The notes under the pieces were generated by a model. It did no database searches. It saw only the letters and a list, made by a program, of their open reading frames with translations, and was not told the origin of the DNA. Position numbers and translations under genes: made by a program. 64,000 nt of DNA from an uncultured Christensenella sp. (GTDB lineage: Bacteria; Bacillota; Clostridia; Christensenellales; UBA1242): positions 1 to 64,000 of the forward strand of contig CASGDZ010000001.1 of NCBI GenBank assembly GCA_949300385.1, read 5' to 3'. Below, piece by piece: positions 24,780 through 34,034 of the stretch; position 1 is the first letter of the stretch; every line of letters starts with the position of its first letter.

Positions 24780-26636
24780 ATGGATAATTTAATGACGAGT
24801 GAAGAATTCGATTCAAGCATTGTAAATAATGCAGATTTAAACACAAATATAAATAATAAAGTTACGAAGCCTAGACAAAAATCGGTCAAATTAAAACCTA
24901 TTGACGCACCTATTGATGCAACAGTTGAAGAAGATTTAAGCAAAAACGAGGTAGTTATTTCAAAGGGTAGGACGCGAGCAAATAATTTAAAAGTTATGTT
25001 TTTAGGCGGTATTGGCGAAATTGGTAAAAACATGACCGTTTTAGAGTATGGCAATGATATTATTGTTATTGATTGTGGTGTAATGTTCCCATCTGTTGAT
25101 ATGCTAGGTATTGATTTGGTCGTACCTGATATAACTTATTTGGTAGAGAATAAAGATAAGATTCGCGGATTTTTAATCACACACGGGCATGAAGATCATA
25201 TTGGTAGCGTACCATATGTGATGAATGAGATTAAAGCGCCTATATACGCTAGTAAAATGACATGTGGTCTTATAAAGAAAAAGATGGAAGAGCACAAGAA
25301 AATAGAGTATAAGACAATTGCTGTTAAAGCAAAGCAAAAGATTAAATTAGGTTGTTTTGAAATAGAGTTTATACATGTCAATCATGCTATACCTGGAGCG
25401 TTCGCGCTTGCAATAAAGACACCTGTCGGCATGGTAGTTCATACTGGTGATTTTAAGATTGATTTAACGCCTATCTATGATGAAAAATTTGATTTCCATA
25501 CCTTTGCAGAATTAGGTAAGCAAGGCGTTTTGCTATACATGAGTGATTCAACGAATGCGGAGCGTGAGGGATATTCATTATCTGAGCGCGTTGTTGGCGA
25601 TACGCTTGAAAAACTATTTATTGAGAATAAGGATAGACGAATAATAGTTGCGGCTTTTGCGTCAAATGTTGACAGGGTGCAAGAAGTAATGAATTTGGCT
25701 GAGAAATATAAGCGTAAAGTTGTATTGACTGGTCGAAGCATGGTTAATGTTACAGATGTAGCATGCGAAATAGGTGAAATGAAAATTAATCGCGACAATA
25801 TCATTGAAGTAGAGAAGATGAAGAACTATAACGACAGTGAATTGTTAATTTTGTCTACTGGTAGTCAAGGCGAACCACATAGCGCATTATCGCGCATGTC
25901 CACTGGCGAATTTAAAGGTATTGAAATAGGAGATAACGACACAGTTATATTCTCAAGTAGTCCAATCCCTGGAAATGAAAAATCAGTTAATAACATTATA
26001 AATAAACTTATCATACTTGGTGCTAAGGTTATATATAGTCAGTTGGAGCAAGTTCATGCATCTGGTCATGCTTGCAAGGAAGAGATGAAGATAATGTTAA
26101 ACCTTGTTCGACCTAAATACTTTATACCAGTACATGGCGAACAAAAACATCTACTTGCACAGCGCGACACTGCTGTTATGGTCGGTATGGACAAACATAA
26201 TGTATTGTTACCTACATTGGGTATGCGCGTTGAAGTTAATAAAAATTATTTAAAAGCAACAGGTACAGTTCCGTTTGGAAGTAGGCTTGTTGACGGTGCA
26301 GGGATAGGCGACATTGAGAGCAATGTACAAAAAGAGCGTAAACAACTTAGCGAAGATGGTTTATGCATTGTAATTTTGAATGTAAATACTAAACGCGGAG
26401 AGTTAAATTCGCGACCAGAGATAGTTTCGCGTGGATTTACTTACATGGGAGAAGCACAAACATGGCTTGATGATGCACGAAATACAATAATTAATAGCAT
26501 TGACCATGATAGTTTGCGTGCGCGTGATTATGTAAATGTTAAAATTGCATTAAGGAAGGCATTGTCTAACTATTTAAATAAAAAATTAAAACGCAGACCA
26601 ATGATAATTCCTATCATAATTGAAAGTAATGATTAA
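24780..26636 (+). CDS. rnj: Ribonuclease J
   Basis: A 618-residue metallo-beta-lactamase/beta-CASP ribonuclease with endonuclease and 5'-3' exonuclease activity in mRNA decay and rRNA maturation. The zinc motif THGHEDH is at 134-140, GDFKID supplies the next ligand, and the beta-CASP motifs follow (SDSTNAEREGYS, STGSQGEPHSALSRM, HASGHAC, PVHGE). The first ~65 residues are an acidic/polar extension before the conserved core (KVMFLGGIGEIGKN). AGGAG lies before the ATG. The trmR reading frame starts inside its last codons. Confidence 0.95.
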   Translation: MDNLMTSEEFDSSIVNNADLNTNINNKVTKPRQKSVKLKPIDAPIDATVEEDLSKNEVVISKGRTRANNLKVMFLGGIGEIGKNMTVLEYGNDIIVIDCGVMFPSVDMLGIDLVVPDITYLVENKDKIRGFLITHGHEDHIGSVPYVMNEIKAPIYASKMTCGLIKKKMEEHKKIEYKTIAVKAKQKIKLGCFEIEFIHVNHAIPGAFALAIKTPVGMVVHTGDFKIDLTPIYDEKFDFHTFAELGKQGVLLYMSDSTNAEREGYSLSERVVGDTLEKLFIENKDRRIIVAAFASNVDRVQEVMNLAEKYKRKVVLTGRSMVNVTDVACEIGEMKINRDNIIEVEKMKNYNDSELLILSTGSQGEPHSALSRMSTGEFKGIEIGDNDTVIFSSSPIPGNEKSVNNIINKLIILGAKVIYSQLEQVHASGHACKEEMKIMLNLVRPKYFIPVHGEQKHLLAQRDTAVMVGMDKHNVLLPTLGMRVEVNKNYLKATGTVPFGSRLVDGAGIGDIESNVQKERKQLSEDGLCIVILNVNTKRGELNSRPEIVSRGFTYMGEAQTWLDDARNTIINSIDHDSLRARDYVNVKIALRKALSNYLNKKLKRRPMIIPIIIESND

Positions 26637-27213
26637 AATTGATGAAAATTTAAAATTATATGGACAAAAAAGTAATGTGCCAATAAGTCTTGATGACACA
26701 TTGGTATTTTTGTGTGATACAATTAATAAAAACAACTGTAAAGAGATTTTAGAGATAGGCACAGCGATAGGTTTTGGCAGTATAACAATGACAGAGAATA
26801 CTAATCTATCACATATTGACACAGTCGAGATTGACGAAAATAGGTACAAATTAGCAGTTGAGAATATTTCTAATCATGGGCTAAATGATAAAATTTCAAT
26901 CTTTCACACTGATGCTATGGATTATTTAAAATCTAATACAAAAAAATACGATTTTATTTATCTAGATGGGCCGAAAGGTCAGTATATAAATTATTTACCC
27001 TACATTAAAAAATCATTGAACAAAGGTGGAATAATAGTTGCTGATAATTTATATTTTCATGGTATGGTAACAGGTAAAATACTTGTTTCTAAAGGTTGTA
27101 GGGCTATGATTAAAGGATTAAAAAAATATATTGATGCAATAGTGACTGACGATGAACTAGATAGTAAAATTTTAGATATTGGTGATGGATTAGGCATATC
27201 TATAAAAAAATGA
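26629..27213 (+). CDS. trmR: tRNA 5-hydroxyuridine methyltransferase, TrmR-like
   Basis: I chose ATG 26629, which overlaps the RNase J stop (ATGATTAA); a TTG three codons upstream is less likely. The 194-residue protein is a class I SAM-dependent O-methyltransferase of the YrrM/TrmR type: ILEIGTAIGFGSITM is the SAM loop, and DTVEIDE and FIYLDGPKGQY follow. TrmR methylates 5-hydroxyuridine at tRNA position 34 to mo5U. The nearby U32-family gene at 28050 (TrhP type) would make the hydroxyuridine, which supports the call. Confidence 0.85.
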   Translation: MIKIDENLKLYGQKSNVPISLDDTLVFLCDTINKNNCKEILEIGTAIGFGSITMTENTNLSHIDTVEIDENRYKLAVENISNHGLNDKISIFHTDAMDYLKSNTKKYDFIYLDGPKGQYINYLPYIKKSLNKGGIIVADNLYFHGMVTGKILVSKGCRAMIKGLKKYIDAIVTDDELDSKILDIGDGLGISIKK

Positions 27214-27239
27214 AAAAGTGAGATTATTCTCACTTTTTT
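27213..27239 (+). terminator. Terminator after trmR
   Basis: AAAAAGTGAGA and TCTCACTTTTTT form a stem with a T tract, directly overlapping the trmR stop. Confidence 0.8.
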
Positions 27240-27271
27240 ATATTAATAAAGTCACATAATGTTTGGATTTT

Positions 27272-27841
27272 TTATGCTTTAATGGTCATATTTGTTTCAA
27301 GCGATACATTTTCATCAATGCTTTGGTTAATATTTTTCTCTAACTTTATTATACAAAAATGGTCATTAAATAATTTGTTTGCATCAAATTCTTTAGTATT
27401 GAATTTTTGTAGCGCGATCCATGTAAAATATTGACATTTTATACTTAGTGAGCAAGCGCCTAAATCATGCCTTGTGTTTGTTTCATCAAATATTTGTTTA
27501 TGATTAAATTTTACGGACAAAGCATATATTGTTCTTGAATTATGAGGTATACAAATCATGTATTTGTTTTCTTCTTTAGGTAATTGTATTTTGATATATT
27601 CATCATTATTTAAATATTTGTCAATTTGATCAATATTAACTGACTTTATACAGCCATTTTTTATATTTTGTTTATCTTTGTCAACATAAAAACTATTGCA
27701 TTGCGATAATTTTTTCCTATCATCATGTTTGCTATTGTATAAAATTTTGTTTGGTATTGCCCCATAGTTTTCTTGCAAATCGCTGTCGTATGCATAAAAA
27801 TTACAAATGTTTTTGTCCGTACTATAAATTATATATTTCAT
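27272..27841 (-). CDS. Hypothetical protein
   Basis: A 189-residue, Asn/Lys/Tyr-rich soluble protein, start ATG 27841 behind AAAGGA. It begins MKYIIYSTDKNICNFYAYDSD and shows alternating strands with no catalytic motif or membrane span. I do not recognise it. It is oriented against its neighbours, between trmR and the U32 peptidase-like gene, so it interrupts what is a contiguous cluster in many Bacillota. Confidence 0.55.
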   Translation of the reverse strand: MKYIIYSTDKNICNFYAYDSDLQENYGAIPNKILYNSKHDDRKKLSQCNSFYVDKDKQNIKNGCIKSVNIDQIDKYLNNDEYIKIQLPKEENKYMICIPHNSRTIYALSVKFNHKQIFDETNTRHDLGACSLSIKCQYFTWIALQKFNTKEFDANKLFNDHFCIIKLEKNINQSIDENVSLETNMTIKA

Positions 27842-28049
27842 AAATTCCTTTTATTAAATCAATTATATTTTATATTCGCACTAATATTATTATACTTTCT
27901 AATTATAAGTTTTCTTTAATTAAAATGAGAAAAATTTTTTCAGTGCGATTGTGATTTTATCACAAATTGGTCATTTTTTCAAGTCTTTTTAACAAAATGG
28001 TTGAAAAAAAGATTCAATTGTTTTATAATGTGTAAATAAAGGAGAAAGT

Positions 28050-29246
28050 ATGGAGTTACTCGCGCCTGCTGGAGATAAAGACAAATTAATAATGGCGATA
28101 AATTATGGCGCAGACGCGGTGTATTTAGCATCGACGCGCTTTGGTTTGCGCTCATTCGCAGGCAATTTTGACCTTGACGGACTGAAATGGGCGGTTGAAT
28201 ATGCACATGCTCACAATGTTAAAGTACATGTTACTGTCAACATTATACCACACGAAAGTGATTTAAGTGACTTGCCTAGTTATATCGAATATTTATCAAA
28301 AATTCATGTTGATGCGATTATATGCGCGGATTTAGGTGTTATAAGTATTGCAAAGCGCGTGGCACCAAACTTGCCAATACATGTCAGCACACAAGCCAAT
28401 ATTACGAATAGTGAATCAGCGCTTATCTACATCGGATTAGGTGTAAAAAGGCTTATTCTTGCTCGCGAAATGACCATTGATGAGATTGCCGAGTTGCGCT
28501 CTAAAATACCGAATGATATTGAATTAGAGGCATTTGTACATGGTGCAATGTGTATCAGTTATTCAGGTAGATGTTTGCTCTCTAACTTTTTTACAGGAAG
28601 AGATGCCAATCGTGGGGCGTGCGTGCAGGCGTGCAGATGGAACTATGCAATTCGTGAAATAAACAAAGAACAAGAATATCCTATTGAAGAAGATGCACAT
28701 GGTACATATATATTAAATAGCAAAGATTTATGTATGATTGACCACTTGGATAAACTTGAAAAAGCAGGTGTGAATTCTATCAAAATTGAAGGTAGAATGA
28801 AAACGGAATATTATGTAGCGAATGTAGTAAATGCCTATCGCTTAGCGCTAGACTACCTTAAAACACATAAAGAATATAATCTTCCTGATTTTATAAGGAA
28901 CGAAATTTATAAATCTAGTCATAGGGACTATTCATTCGGTTTCTATTTTGGAGATCCAAAAGAAAGTTTAGACTCTAGTTTGCCTGTTAGTGAATATGAA
29001 TTTATTGCTGTCGTTTTAGAAGACAGTATAGACGGAAAGACAAAAGTTGAAATGCGCAATAGATTTGCAAGCAATACTGACCTTGAACTCCTATCAAGGT
29101 TAAAAAATAATGAAATAGTACATATAGATAGTATAGAAGATGAAGAGGGTAATGTTTTATCAGAATGTAAAATTCCAAAACAACAAGTTTATATCTATAC
29201 ATCAACACCATTAAAAAAATATGAAATATTAAGAAGGAAAAAGTGA
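28050..29246 (+). CDS. trhP: Peptidase U32 family protein, TrhP-like tRNA hydroxylation protein
   Basis: A 398-residue U32-family protein: MELLAPAGDKDKLIMAINYGADAVYL at the N-terminus is the family hallmark; EAFVHGAMCISYSGRCLLSNF, RGACVQACRWNY and SIKIEGRMKTEYYVA follow. In spite of the peptidase name, members of this type make 5-hydroxyuridine at U34 of tRNAs. The conserved cysteines probably hold an iron-sulphur cluster. It fits with trmR upstream. AGGAG precedes the ATG. The next gene overlaps its stop by four bases (GTGA). Confidence 0.88.
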   Translation: MELLAPAGDKDKLIMAINYGADAVYLASTRFGLRSFAGNFDLDGLKWAVEYAHAHNVKVHVTVNIIPHESDLSDLPSYIEYLSKIHVDAIICADLGVISIAKRVAPNLPIHVSTQANITNSESALIYIGLGVKRLILAREMTIDEIAELRSKIPNDIELEAFVHGAMCISYSGRCLLSNFFTGRDANRGACVQACRWNYAIREINKEQEYPIEEDAHGTYILNSKDLCMIDHLDKLEKAGVNSIKIEGRMKTEYYVANVVNAYRLALDYLKTHKEYNLPDFIRNEIYKSSHRDYSFGFYFGDPKESLDSSLPVSEYEFIAVVLEDSIDGKTKVEMRNRFASNTDLELLSRLKNNEIVHIDSIEDEEGNVLSECKIPKQQVYIYTSTPLKKYEILRRKK

Positions 29247-30133
29247 ATAATCCTAGCAGTTTATTAGTTATATATAACCCACAGGCGATGCGCGGTAAAA
29301 TTGATAAATTTTTACCTATAATTAAGCAGCGCTTATCTTTGCGCTATTCAACTGTGGATTTAATGACGAGTTTATCTGATAATGGGGCAGAAGAATTAGC
29401 CTACAAATTTGCTAGTAAATACGATATAATTATATCGTGTGGCGGAGATGGAACGCTTCATCAAGTTATAAATGGTGTGATAAAAAGTGGATCTGACCCT
29501 ATTGTTGGTATACTTCCTTTTGGCACATGTAACGATGTCTCTCGAACATTAGGTATACATCGCGACCTTAATTTAGCGATAGATTCAATATTAAGGTTAA
29601 ACACAACTAAATATGATATTATGACGGACGGAAAAGATTATATATCATATACTTTAGCAACAGGATTTCTTACGAATGTATCTTTTGAAACAAGTAGTAC
29701 AAAAAAAAGAAGATTAGGTAGGTTTGCATATGTAATGTCGGCACTAAAAGGTCTATTTAATTTTAAATCATTACCTATGACCATTAAACTTAAAGATGAA
29801 CGGATACATGATAAATTCATATACCTAATGCTATTTAATGGTAAATATGCGGGAGGATTTAAATTAGATTCTAGTGAGCAAGTGGACAATTCGCATTTTA
29901 AGTTTATTGCTATTAAGAAAGGCAAACGATTAAAAAGTTATTTTGATATGTTAAATTTGTTTTTGTATGGGGTAAAGGCAGTTAGAAAGAGTAAAAATGT
30001 AATTATTCGTGATGTAAAATCAATTGAAATAGAGAATCATTCTAATGAACCATTTACAGTAGATGGAGAAAAATATGCATTTTTAAAGCAAAAATTTGTA
30101 GTTAATAAGCAAATTACAATGATAAAGAATTAA
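29243..30133 (+). CDS. Diacylglycerol/lipid kinase family protein (YegS/BmrU-like)
   Basis: A 296-residue lipid kinase: IYNPQAMRGK at the N-terminus, the nucleotide-binding CGGDGTLHQVINGV, and LPFGTCNDVSRTL, then a beta-sandwich C-terminal domain with FTVDGE. The DgkB-type enzymes phosphorylate diacylglycerol to phosphatidate. The GTG start overlaps the stop of trhP, so translation is probably coupled. The exact lipid substrate cannot be fixed from sequence. Confidence 0.88.
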   Translation: MNNPSSLLVIYNPQAMRGKIDKFLPIIKQRLSLRYSTVDLMTSLSDNGAEELAYKFASKYDIIISCGGDGTLHQVINGVIKSGSDPIVGILPFGTCNDVSRTLGIHRDLNLAIDSILRLNTTKYDIMTDGKDYISYTLATGFLTNVSFETSSTKKRRLGRFAYVMSALKGLFNFKSLPMTIKLKDERIHDKFIYLMLFNGKYAGGFKLDSSEQVDNSHFKFIAIKKGKRLKSYFDMLNLFLYGVKAVRKSKNVIIRDVKSIEIENHSNEPFTVDGEKYAFLKQKFVVNKQITMIKN

Positions 30134-30157
30134 TGCTCATATTTGGGCATTTTTTTT
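30132..30157 (+). terminator. Terminator after the lipid kinase gene
   Basis: ATGCTCA-TATT-TGGGCAT followed by seven to eight T, directly after the stop. Confidence 0.7.
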
Positions 30158-30180
30158 GTACTAAATTAATAATATAATTT

Positions 30181-30405
30181 ATGAGTCTATATGATGTAAA
30201 ATTAAACACAAAATGTATAGTTAAAGATATTGCAATAGAAGAAAAAACAAAACTTCGACTGATGGAACTCGGAATAATTGAGGGTAGTGTGATAATAGTT
30301 AAAAGTAAAAGTCTATTAAAACATACGCTTTTAATTTCATTTAATTACTCATGTTTTACAATAAAGGACAACCTTGCAAAATCTATAGAGGTGAACTATG
30401 TATAA
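30181..30405 (+). CDS. feoA: Ferrous iron transport protein A
   Basis: A 74-residue SH3-like FeoA protein (LRLMELGIIEGSVIIVKS is the family core) that helps the FeoB transporter. Its end overlaps the feoB start by eight bases. No Shine-Dalgarno precedes the ATG; a TAATAT box lies five nt upstream, so this mRNA may also be leaderless, though no good -35 box is visible. Confidence 0.85.
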   Translation: MSLYDVKLNTKCIVKDIAIEEKTKLRLMELGIIEGSVIIVKSKSLLKHTLLISFNYSCFTIKDNLAKSIEVNYV

Positions 30406-32557
30406 AGTTGCATTAATAGGAAATCCAAATGTGGGGAAATCTACACTATTTAATTCATTAACAAAATCAAGCGAGCATACAGGAAATTTTCATGGAGTAA
30501 CAGTTGAAGAAAAAAGGAAAATTATAAATTTCGAAAACGAAAAGTATGAATTTATTGACTTGCCAGGTATGTATTCATTGAATAGTTATACTTTTGAAGA
30601 AGAAGTGTCGCGAGATATAGTTTTAAATGAAGATGCTTATAGACTGATGATAGTGGACGCCAACTCTATTAGAAGGAATTTATATCTCTGTTTGCAACTA
30701 GACGAATTAAATCTTGATTATAAAATTCTAATAAATAATTATGATTATTTTAGTAAAAATAAAAATTCTATAAATATAGAAAAATTATCACAAAAATTAA
30801 ATAGAGAAGTAGAAATAATAAATGCAAAGAAAATAAAATTAAATAAAAATTTATTAAAAAATGTAAAAAATATTAAAAATAATAGCAAAAATATAATAAA
30901 AAACGATAAAAAAATAAAAAATTATGAAAATTTTAATAATTTTGAAAATAATAATTATATTTTTTATGAAAAACAAATTAAAAATGATTATAAAAATTTA
31001 AATAAAATAAATTCATATTTAATTCCAATTATTAATAAAGTTTTAGCTAAAACAAACATAGATATCGATAAAATAATTTATGTATTAAATGGAATAAAAA
31101 CAGAAATAAAAGATGATGATAAAAAAATAGTTGAAGGGTTTATACAAGAGGCAGTTAAAGCTAGATATGATTATATAGATTCGGTATTGCGCGAATGTAT
31201 AAAGGTAGACAAAAACTATGTATATGGGCAGTCGCGTGCAGACAAAATTTTACTCAATCCATTCGTGATGACTATAGGTTTTGTCTCTTGTTTTTTGCTT
31301 AGCATATATATAATATTTTTCCTTTTAGGACCCCTTATTAGTGATGGATTAAATTTTGTTATTGATAAATTAATTTATACTCCCTTTATGAATTTTTTAT
31401 ATCTTAAAACTGAGAACATTTGGCTTATCGAATTTTTTAAAGGAGGATTTTTTTCTGCCTTTTCAATTGTCGTAAGTTTTTTGCCACAAGTCGTTTTGTT
31501 ATTCATATTTTTAACACTGATAGAAGACAGCGGAATTATTGCACGCATGGCATATGTGTTCGATGATTTGTTATCGTATTTTGGCTTAAGTGGGAAAGCG
31601 ATTTATATAATGCTCTTAGGTATTGGGTGCAACACAATGTCATCTATGGCTAGCAGAAACATGAATAGCAAAAATTTAAAAATCAAGACGCTTATTTTAA
31701 ATCCATTTATCAGTTGTATGGCGAGATTGCCTGTGCTTGTTTTGATTGCATCTGCATTCTTTTCTTCTAAGGCATTTTTCGTAATCGCAGGTCTATATCT
31801 ATTAGGTATTATTCTATTGCTTATAGTTGCTAAAATTTTAAACAAAACAATTTTGCCGACAAGTTCTAGTTCTTTACTACTTGAATTTCCGCCACTTCGC
31901 GCTCCCGATTTTAAGCATATATTAGTTGTTGCGAAAGTAAATGCAATAGATATGTTAAAAAGAGTATTCTCGATTGTTTTATCAGTGGGAATCATAGTCT
32001 GGATATTAACTCATACAACATTTAATTTTCATTATGCTGACATCATAACTAATAGCATTTTGTTTATAATAGCGGACAAAATATCATTCCTTTTTGCGCC
32101 TATTGGTTTAAATTCTGCGGGAATCGTATGTGCACTTATAGTTGGTATACTTGCAAAAGAAATGATTTTATCTACAATTTCAATTTGCAATAATGTACTA
32201 GACAACGCAGGACTTATTGCGTCATTATCGCTTGCTACAAGTGTCATTCATTTCAATAATGCGACTGCTGTTTCGTTTTTAATCTTTACACTAATTTATG
32301 CACCATGTGTGTCCACATTATCGGTCATTAAAGCAGAGGCGGGCAGATTCTATATGTGGCTCGGTTTGCTAATTGAATTTACTATCGCGTATTTGCTATC
32401 TTTCGTTGTATATCAGTCAATTTTAAACGGAATAACATTTGCTTTAATTTGTATAGTAGTTATAGCGCTGATAATGCTGGCTATTACTTACATATCAAAG
32501 AATATTAAAAATAAAAAATTGGCATGCCTGTTTTGTAACAAGTGTAATAAAAAGTAA
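30398..32557 (+). CDS. feoB: Ferrous iron transport protein B
   Basis: A 719-residue Fe(II) transporter. The N-terminal G domain has G1 GNPNVGKST (8-16), the switch/G2 segment HGVTVEEK, G3 DLPGMYSL (54-61) and an unusual G4 NNYD (113-116). Residues about 117-205 are a Lys/Asn-rich segment encoded by extremely AT-rich DNA; it replaces the usual compact helical insertion domain. The membrane part (from about residue 285) has the two Gate-motif regions (LGIGCNTMSSMASRN and GILAKEMILST) and about eight spans. GTGAACT just before the start includes a weak ribosome-binding site, and coupling to feoA is likely. It ends with a Cys-rich tail (LACLFCNKCNKK), seen in other clostridial FeoB. Confidence 0.95.
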   Translation: MYKVALIGNPNVGKSTLFNSLTKSSEHTGNFHGVTVEEKRKIINFENEKYEFIDLPGMYSLNSYTFEEEVSRDIVLNEDAYRLMIVDANSIRRNLYLCLQLDELNLDYKILINNYDYFSKNKNSINIEKLSQKLNREVEIINAKKIKLNKNLLKNVKNIKNNSKNIIKNDKKIKNYENFNNFENNNYIFYEKQIKNDYKNLNKINSYLIPIINKVLAKTNIDIDKIIYVLNGIKTEIKDDDKKIVEGFIQEAVKARYDYIDSVLRECIKVDKNYVYGQSRADKILLNPFVMTIGFVSCFLLSIYIIFFLLGPLISDGLNFVIDKLIYTPFMNFLYLKTENIWLIEFFKGGFFSAFSIVVSFLPQVVLLFIFLTLIEDSGIIARMAYVFDDLLSYFGLSGKAIYIMLLGIGCNTMSSMASRNMNSKNLKIKTLILNPFISCMARLPVLVLIASAFFSSKAFFVIAGLYLLGIILLLIVAKILNKTILPTSSSSLLLEFPPLRAPDFKHILVVAKVNAIDMLKRVFSIVLSVGIIVWILTHTTFNFHYADIITNSILFIIADKISFLFAPIGLNSAGIVCALIVGILAKEMILSTISICNNVLDNAGLIASLSLATSVIHFNNATAVSFLIFTLIYAPCVSTLSVIKAEAGRFYMWLGLLIEFTIAYLLSFVVYQSILNGITFALICIVVIALIMLAITYISKNIKNKKLACLFCNKCNKK

Positions 32558-32584
32558 TTAAAACATTTTTAAATGTAAAAACTA

Positions 32585-32613
32585 TTGAATATTGAAAAAA
32601 AATTTGTTATAAT
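32585..32613 (+). promoter_or_regulatory. Promoter of der, leaderless arrangement
   Basis: TTGAAT (32585-32590), 17 bp and TATAAT (32608-32613), then seven nt to ATG 32621. No Shine-Dalgarno is present. Confidence 0.75.
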
Positions 32614-32620
32614 AAGCATT

Positions 32621-33937
32621 ATGAAGAAACCATTAGTTGCAATAGTAGGCAAACCAAATGTCGGGAAATCGACCTTTTTCAATAAGATTGCGGGCGAAAA
32701 GATTAGTATAGTTGAAGATATCCCAGGGGTTACAAGGGATAGAATTTTTGCCAACGCAGAATGGTGCGGATATTCATTTCAAATTGTTGATACGGGCGGA
32801 TTAGATTTTAATAAGGAAGACGAGATTAATAAACGCATTATAGAACAGGCAAATCTTGCGATTGACTTAGCTGATGTCATAGTATTTTTTGTAGACGGGA
32901 AAGAGGGATTAACTTCGCAGGATATGGAAGTCGCAAATCATCTGCGTAGAGCAAAAGCGCCCAAGATTGTCGCAGTAAATAAACTGGATAACTACGAGAG
33001 AGAAAAAGCGTACGAGTTTTATGAATTAGGTTTAGGTGAACCTATTCCAATTTCGGCTGAGCAAAGTAAAGGTATCGGTGACCTATTAGATGAAATTGTA
33101 AAGAACATAAAGAAGATTGAGAAGAATGATGAAACGGAAGATATTAAAATAGCGATAGTCGGTAAACCAAATGCAGGTAAATCATCTATTACAAATAGAC
33201 TTTTAGGCGAAGATAGAGTAGTGGTAAGTTCGGTGGCGGGAACTACGCGTGACGCAATAGATAGTCCGTTTAGGTGGAATAATAAGGATTATTGTCTAAT
33301 AGATACAGCAGGACTTAGACGAAAATCAAAAATTGAACCTGATAGTATAGAGCGATATAGTGTAATACGAAGTTTAAATGCTATTGAGCGTTGTGATGTT
33401 GCGCTTTTAGTTATAGACGCCGACGCTGGTATAACTGAGCAAGATGTGCGAATCGCAGGACTTATTCACGAACAGGGCAAGCCGAGCGTCATTGTAGTCA
33501 ATAAATGGGATTTAATCGAGAATAGCGAAGAGAAGAGAAAGGCGTTTGAAAAGCAATTTGAAATAGACCTTGCTTTCATGAAATACTATGTAACAATTTA
33601 TGTTTCTAGTTTAACTGGTCAGCGAGTTAGTAAAATCATGGAAATGGTAGATTATGTTTTATCCAATGCTAAACGCGAAATACCGATGGCACTATTCAAT
33701 AATGTACTTACAAATGCAATAAGTGTGACAGAACCGCCGTCTAAAAATGGTAAACGATTAAAAATAATTTTCGGAAAACAAGTTTCAACCTGTCCTCCAA
33801 CATTTAATATCTATTGCAACAATTCGGCATTAGTCGAAAATTCGTATATTAGATATATTGAAAATAGTCTTCGTCGGGCGTTCGATTTTAAAGGAACACC
33901 TATTAAAGTACAATTTAAAAATAAAAATGAAGATTAA
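32621..33937 (+). CDS. der: Ribosome biogenesis GTPase Der (EngA)
   Basis: A 438-residue protein with two tandem GTPase domains followed by a KH-like domain, needed for 50S subunit assembly. The first P-loop is GKPNVGKST and the second GKPNAGKSS; NKxD motifs are NKLD and NKWD. I chose ATG 32621 (MKKPLVAIVG), since the next upstream start would be a TTG inside the -35 box. The gene precedes plsY in the conserved der-plsY neighbourhood, here interrupted by two small genes. Confidence 0.96.
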   Translation: MKKPLVAIVGKPNVGKSTFFNKIAGEKISIVEDIPGVTRDRIFANAEWCGYSFQIVDTGGLDFNKEDEINKRIIEQANLAIDLADVIVFFVDGKEGLTSQDMEVANHLRRAKAPKIVAVNKLDNYEREKAYEFYELGLGEPIPISAEQSKGIGDLLDEIVKNIKKIEKNDETEDIKIAIVGKPNAGKSSITNRLLGEDRVVVSSVAGTTRDAIDSPFRWNNKDYCLIDTAGLRRKSKIEPDSIERYSVIRSLNAIERCDVALLVIDADAGITEQDVRIAGLIHEQGKPSVIVVNKWDLIENSEEKRKAFEKQFEIDLAFMKYYVTIYVSSLTGQRVSKIMEMVDYVLSNAKREIPMALFNNVLTNAISVTEPPSKNGKRLKIIFGKQVSTCPPTFNIYCNNSALVENSYIRYIENSLRRAFDFKGTPIKVQFKNKNED

Positions 33938-33987
33938 TATGTATAGAATATTTATCTAAAAAATCATCATGTTTTAAAAAATCCCTA

Positions 33988-34015
33988 TTGACAATTACAT
34001 TTTTTGTTGTATAAT
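33988..34015 (+). promoter_or_regulatory. Promoter of the sigma-like gene
   Basis: TTGACA (33988-33993), 16 bp and TATAAT (34010-34015), a near-consensus SigA-type promoter. Unlike the leaderless genes, this one is followed by AAGGA before ATG 34035. Confidence 0.7.
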
Positions 34016-34034
34016 TTTGTCAAAAGGATTAATT

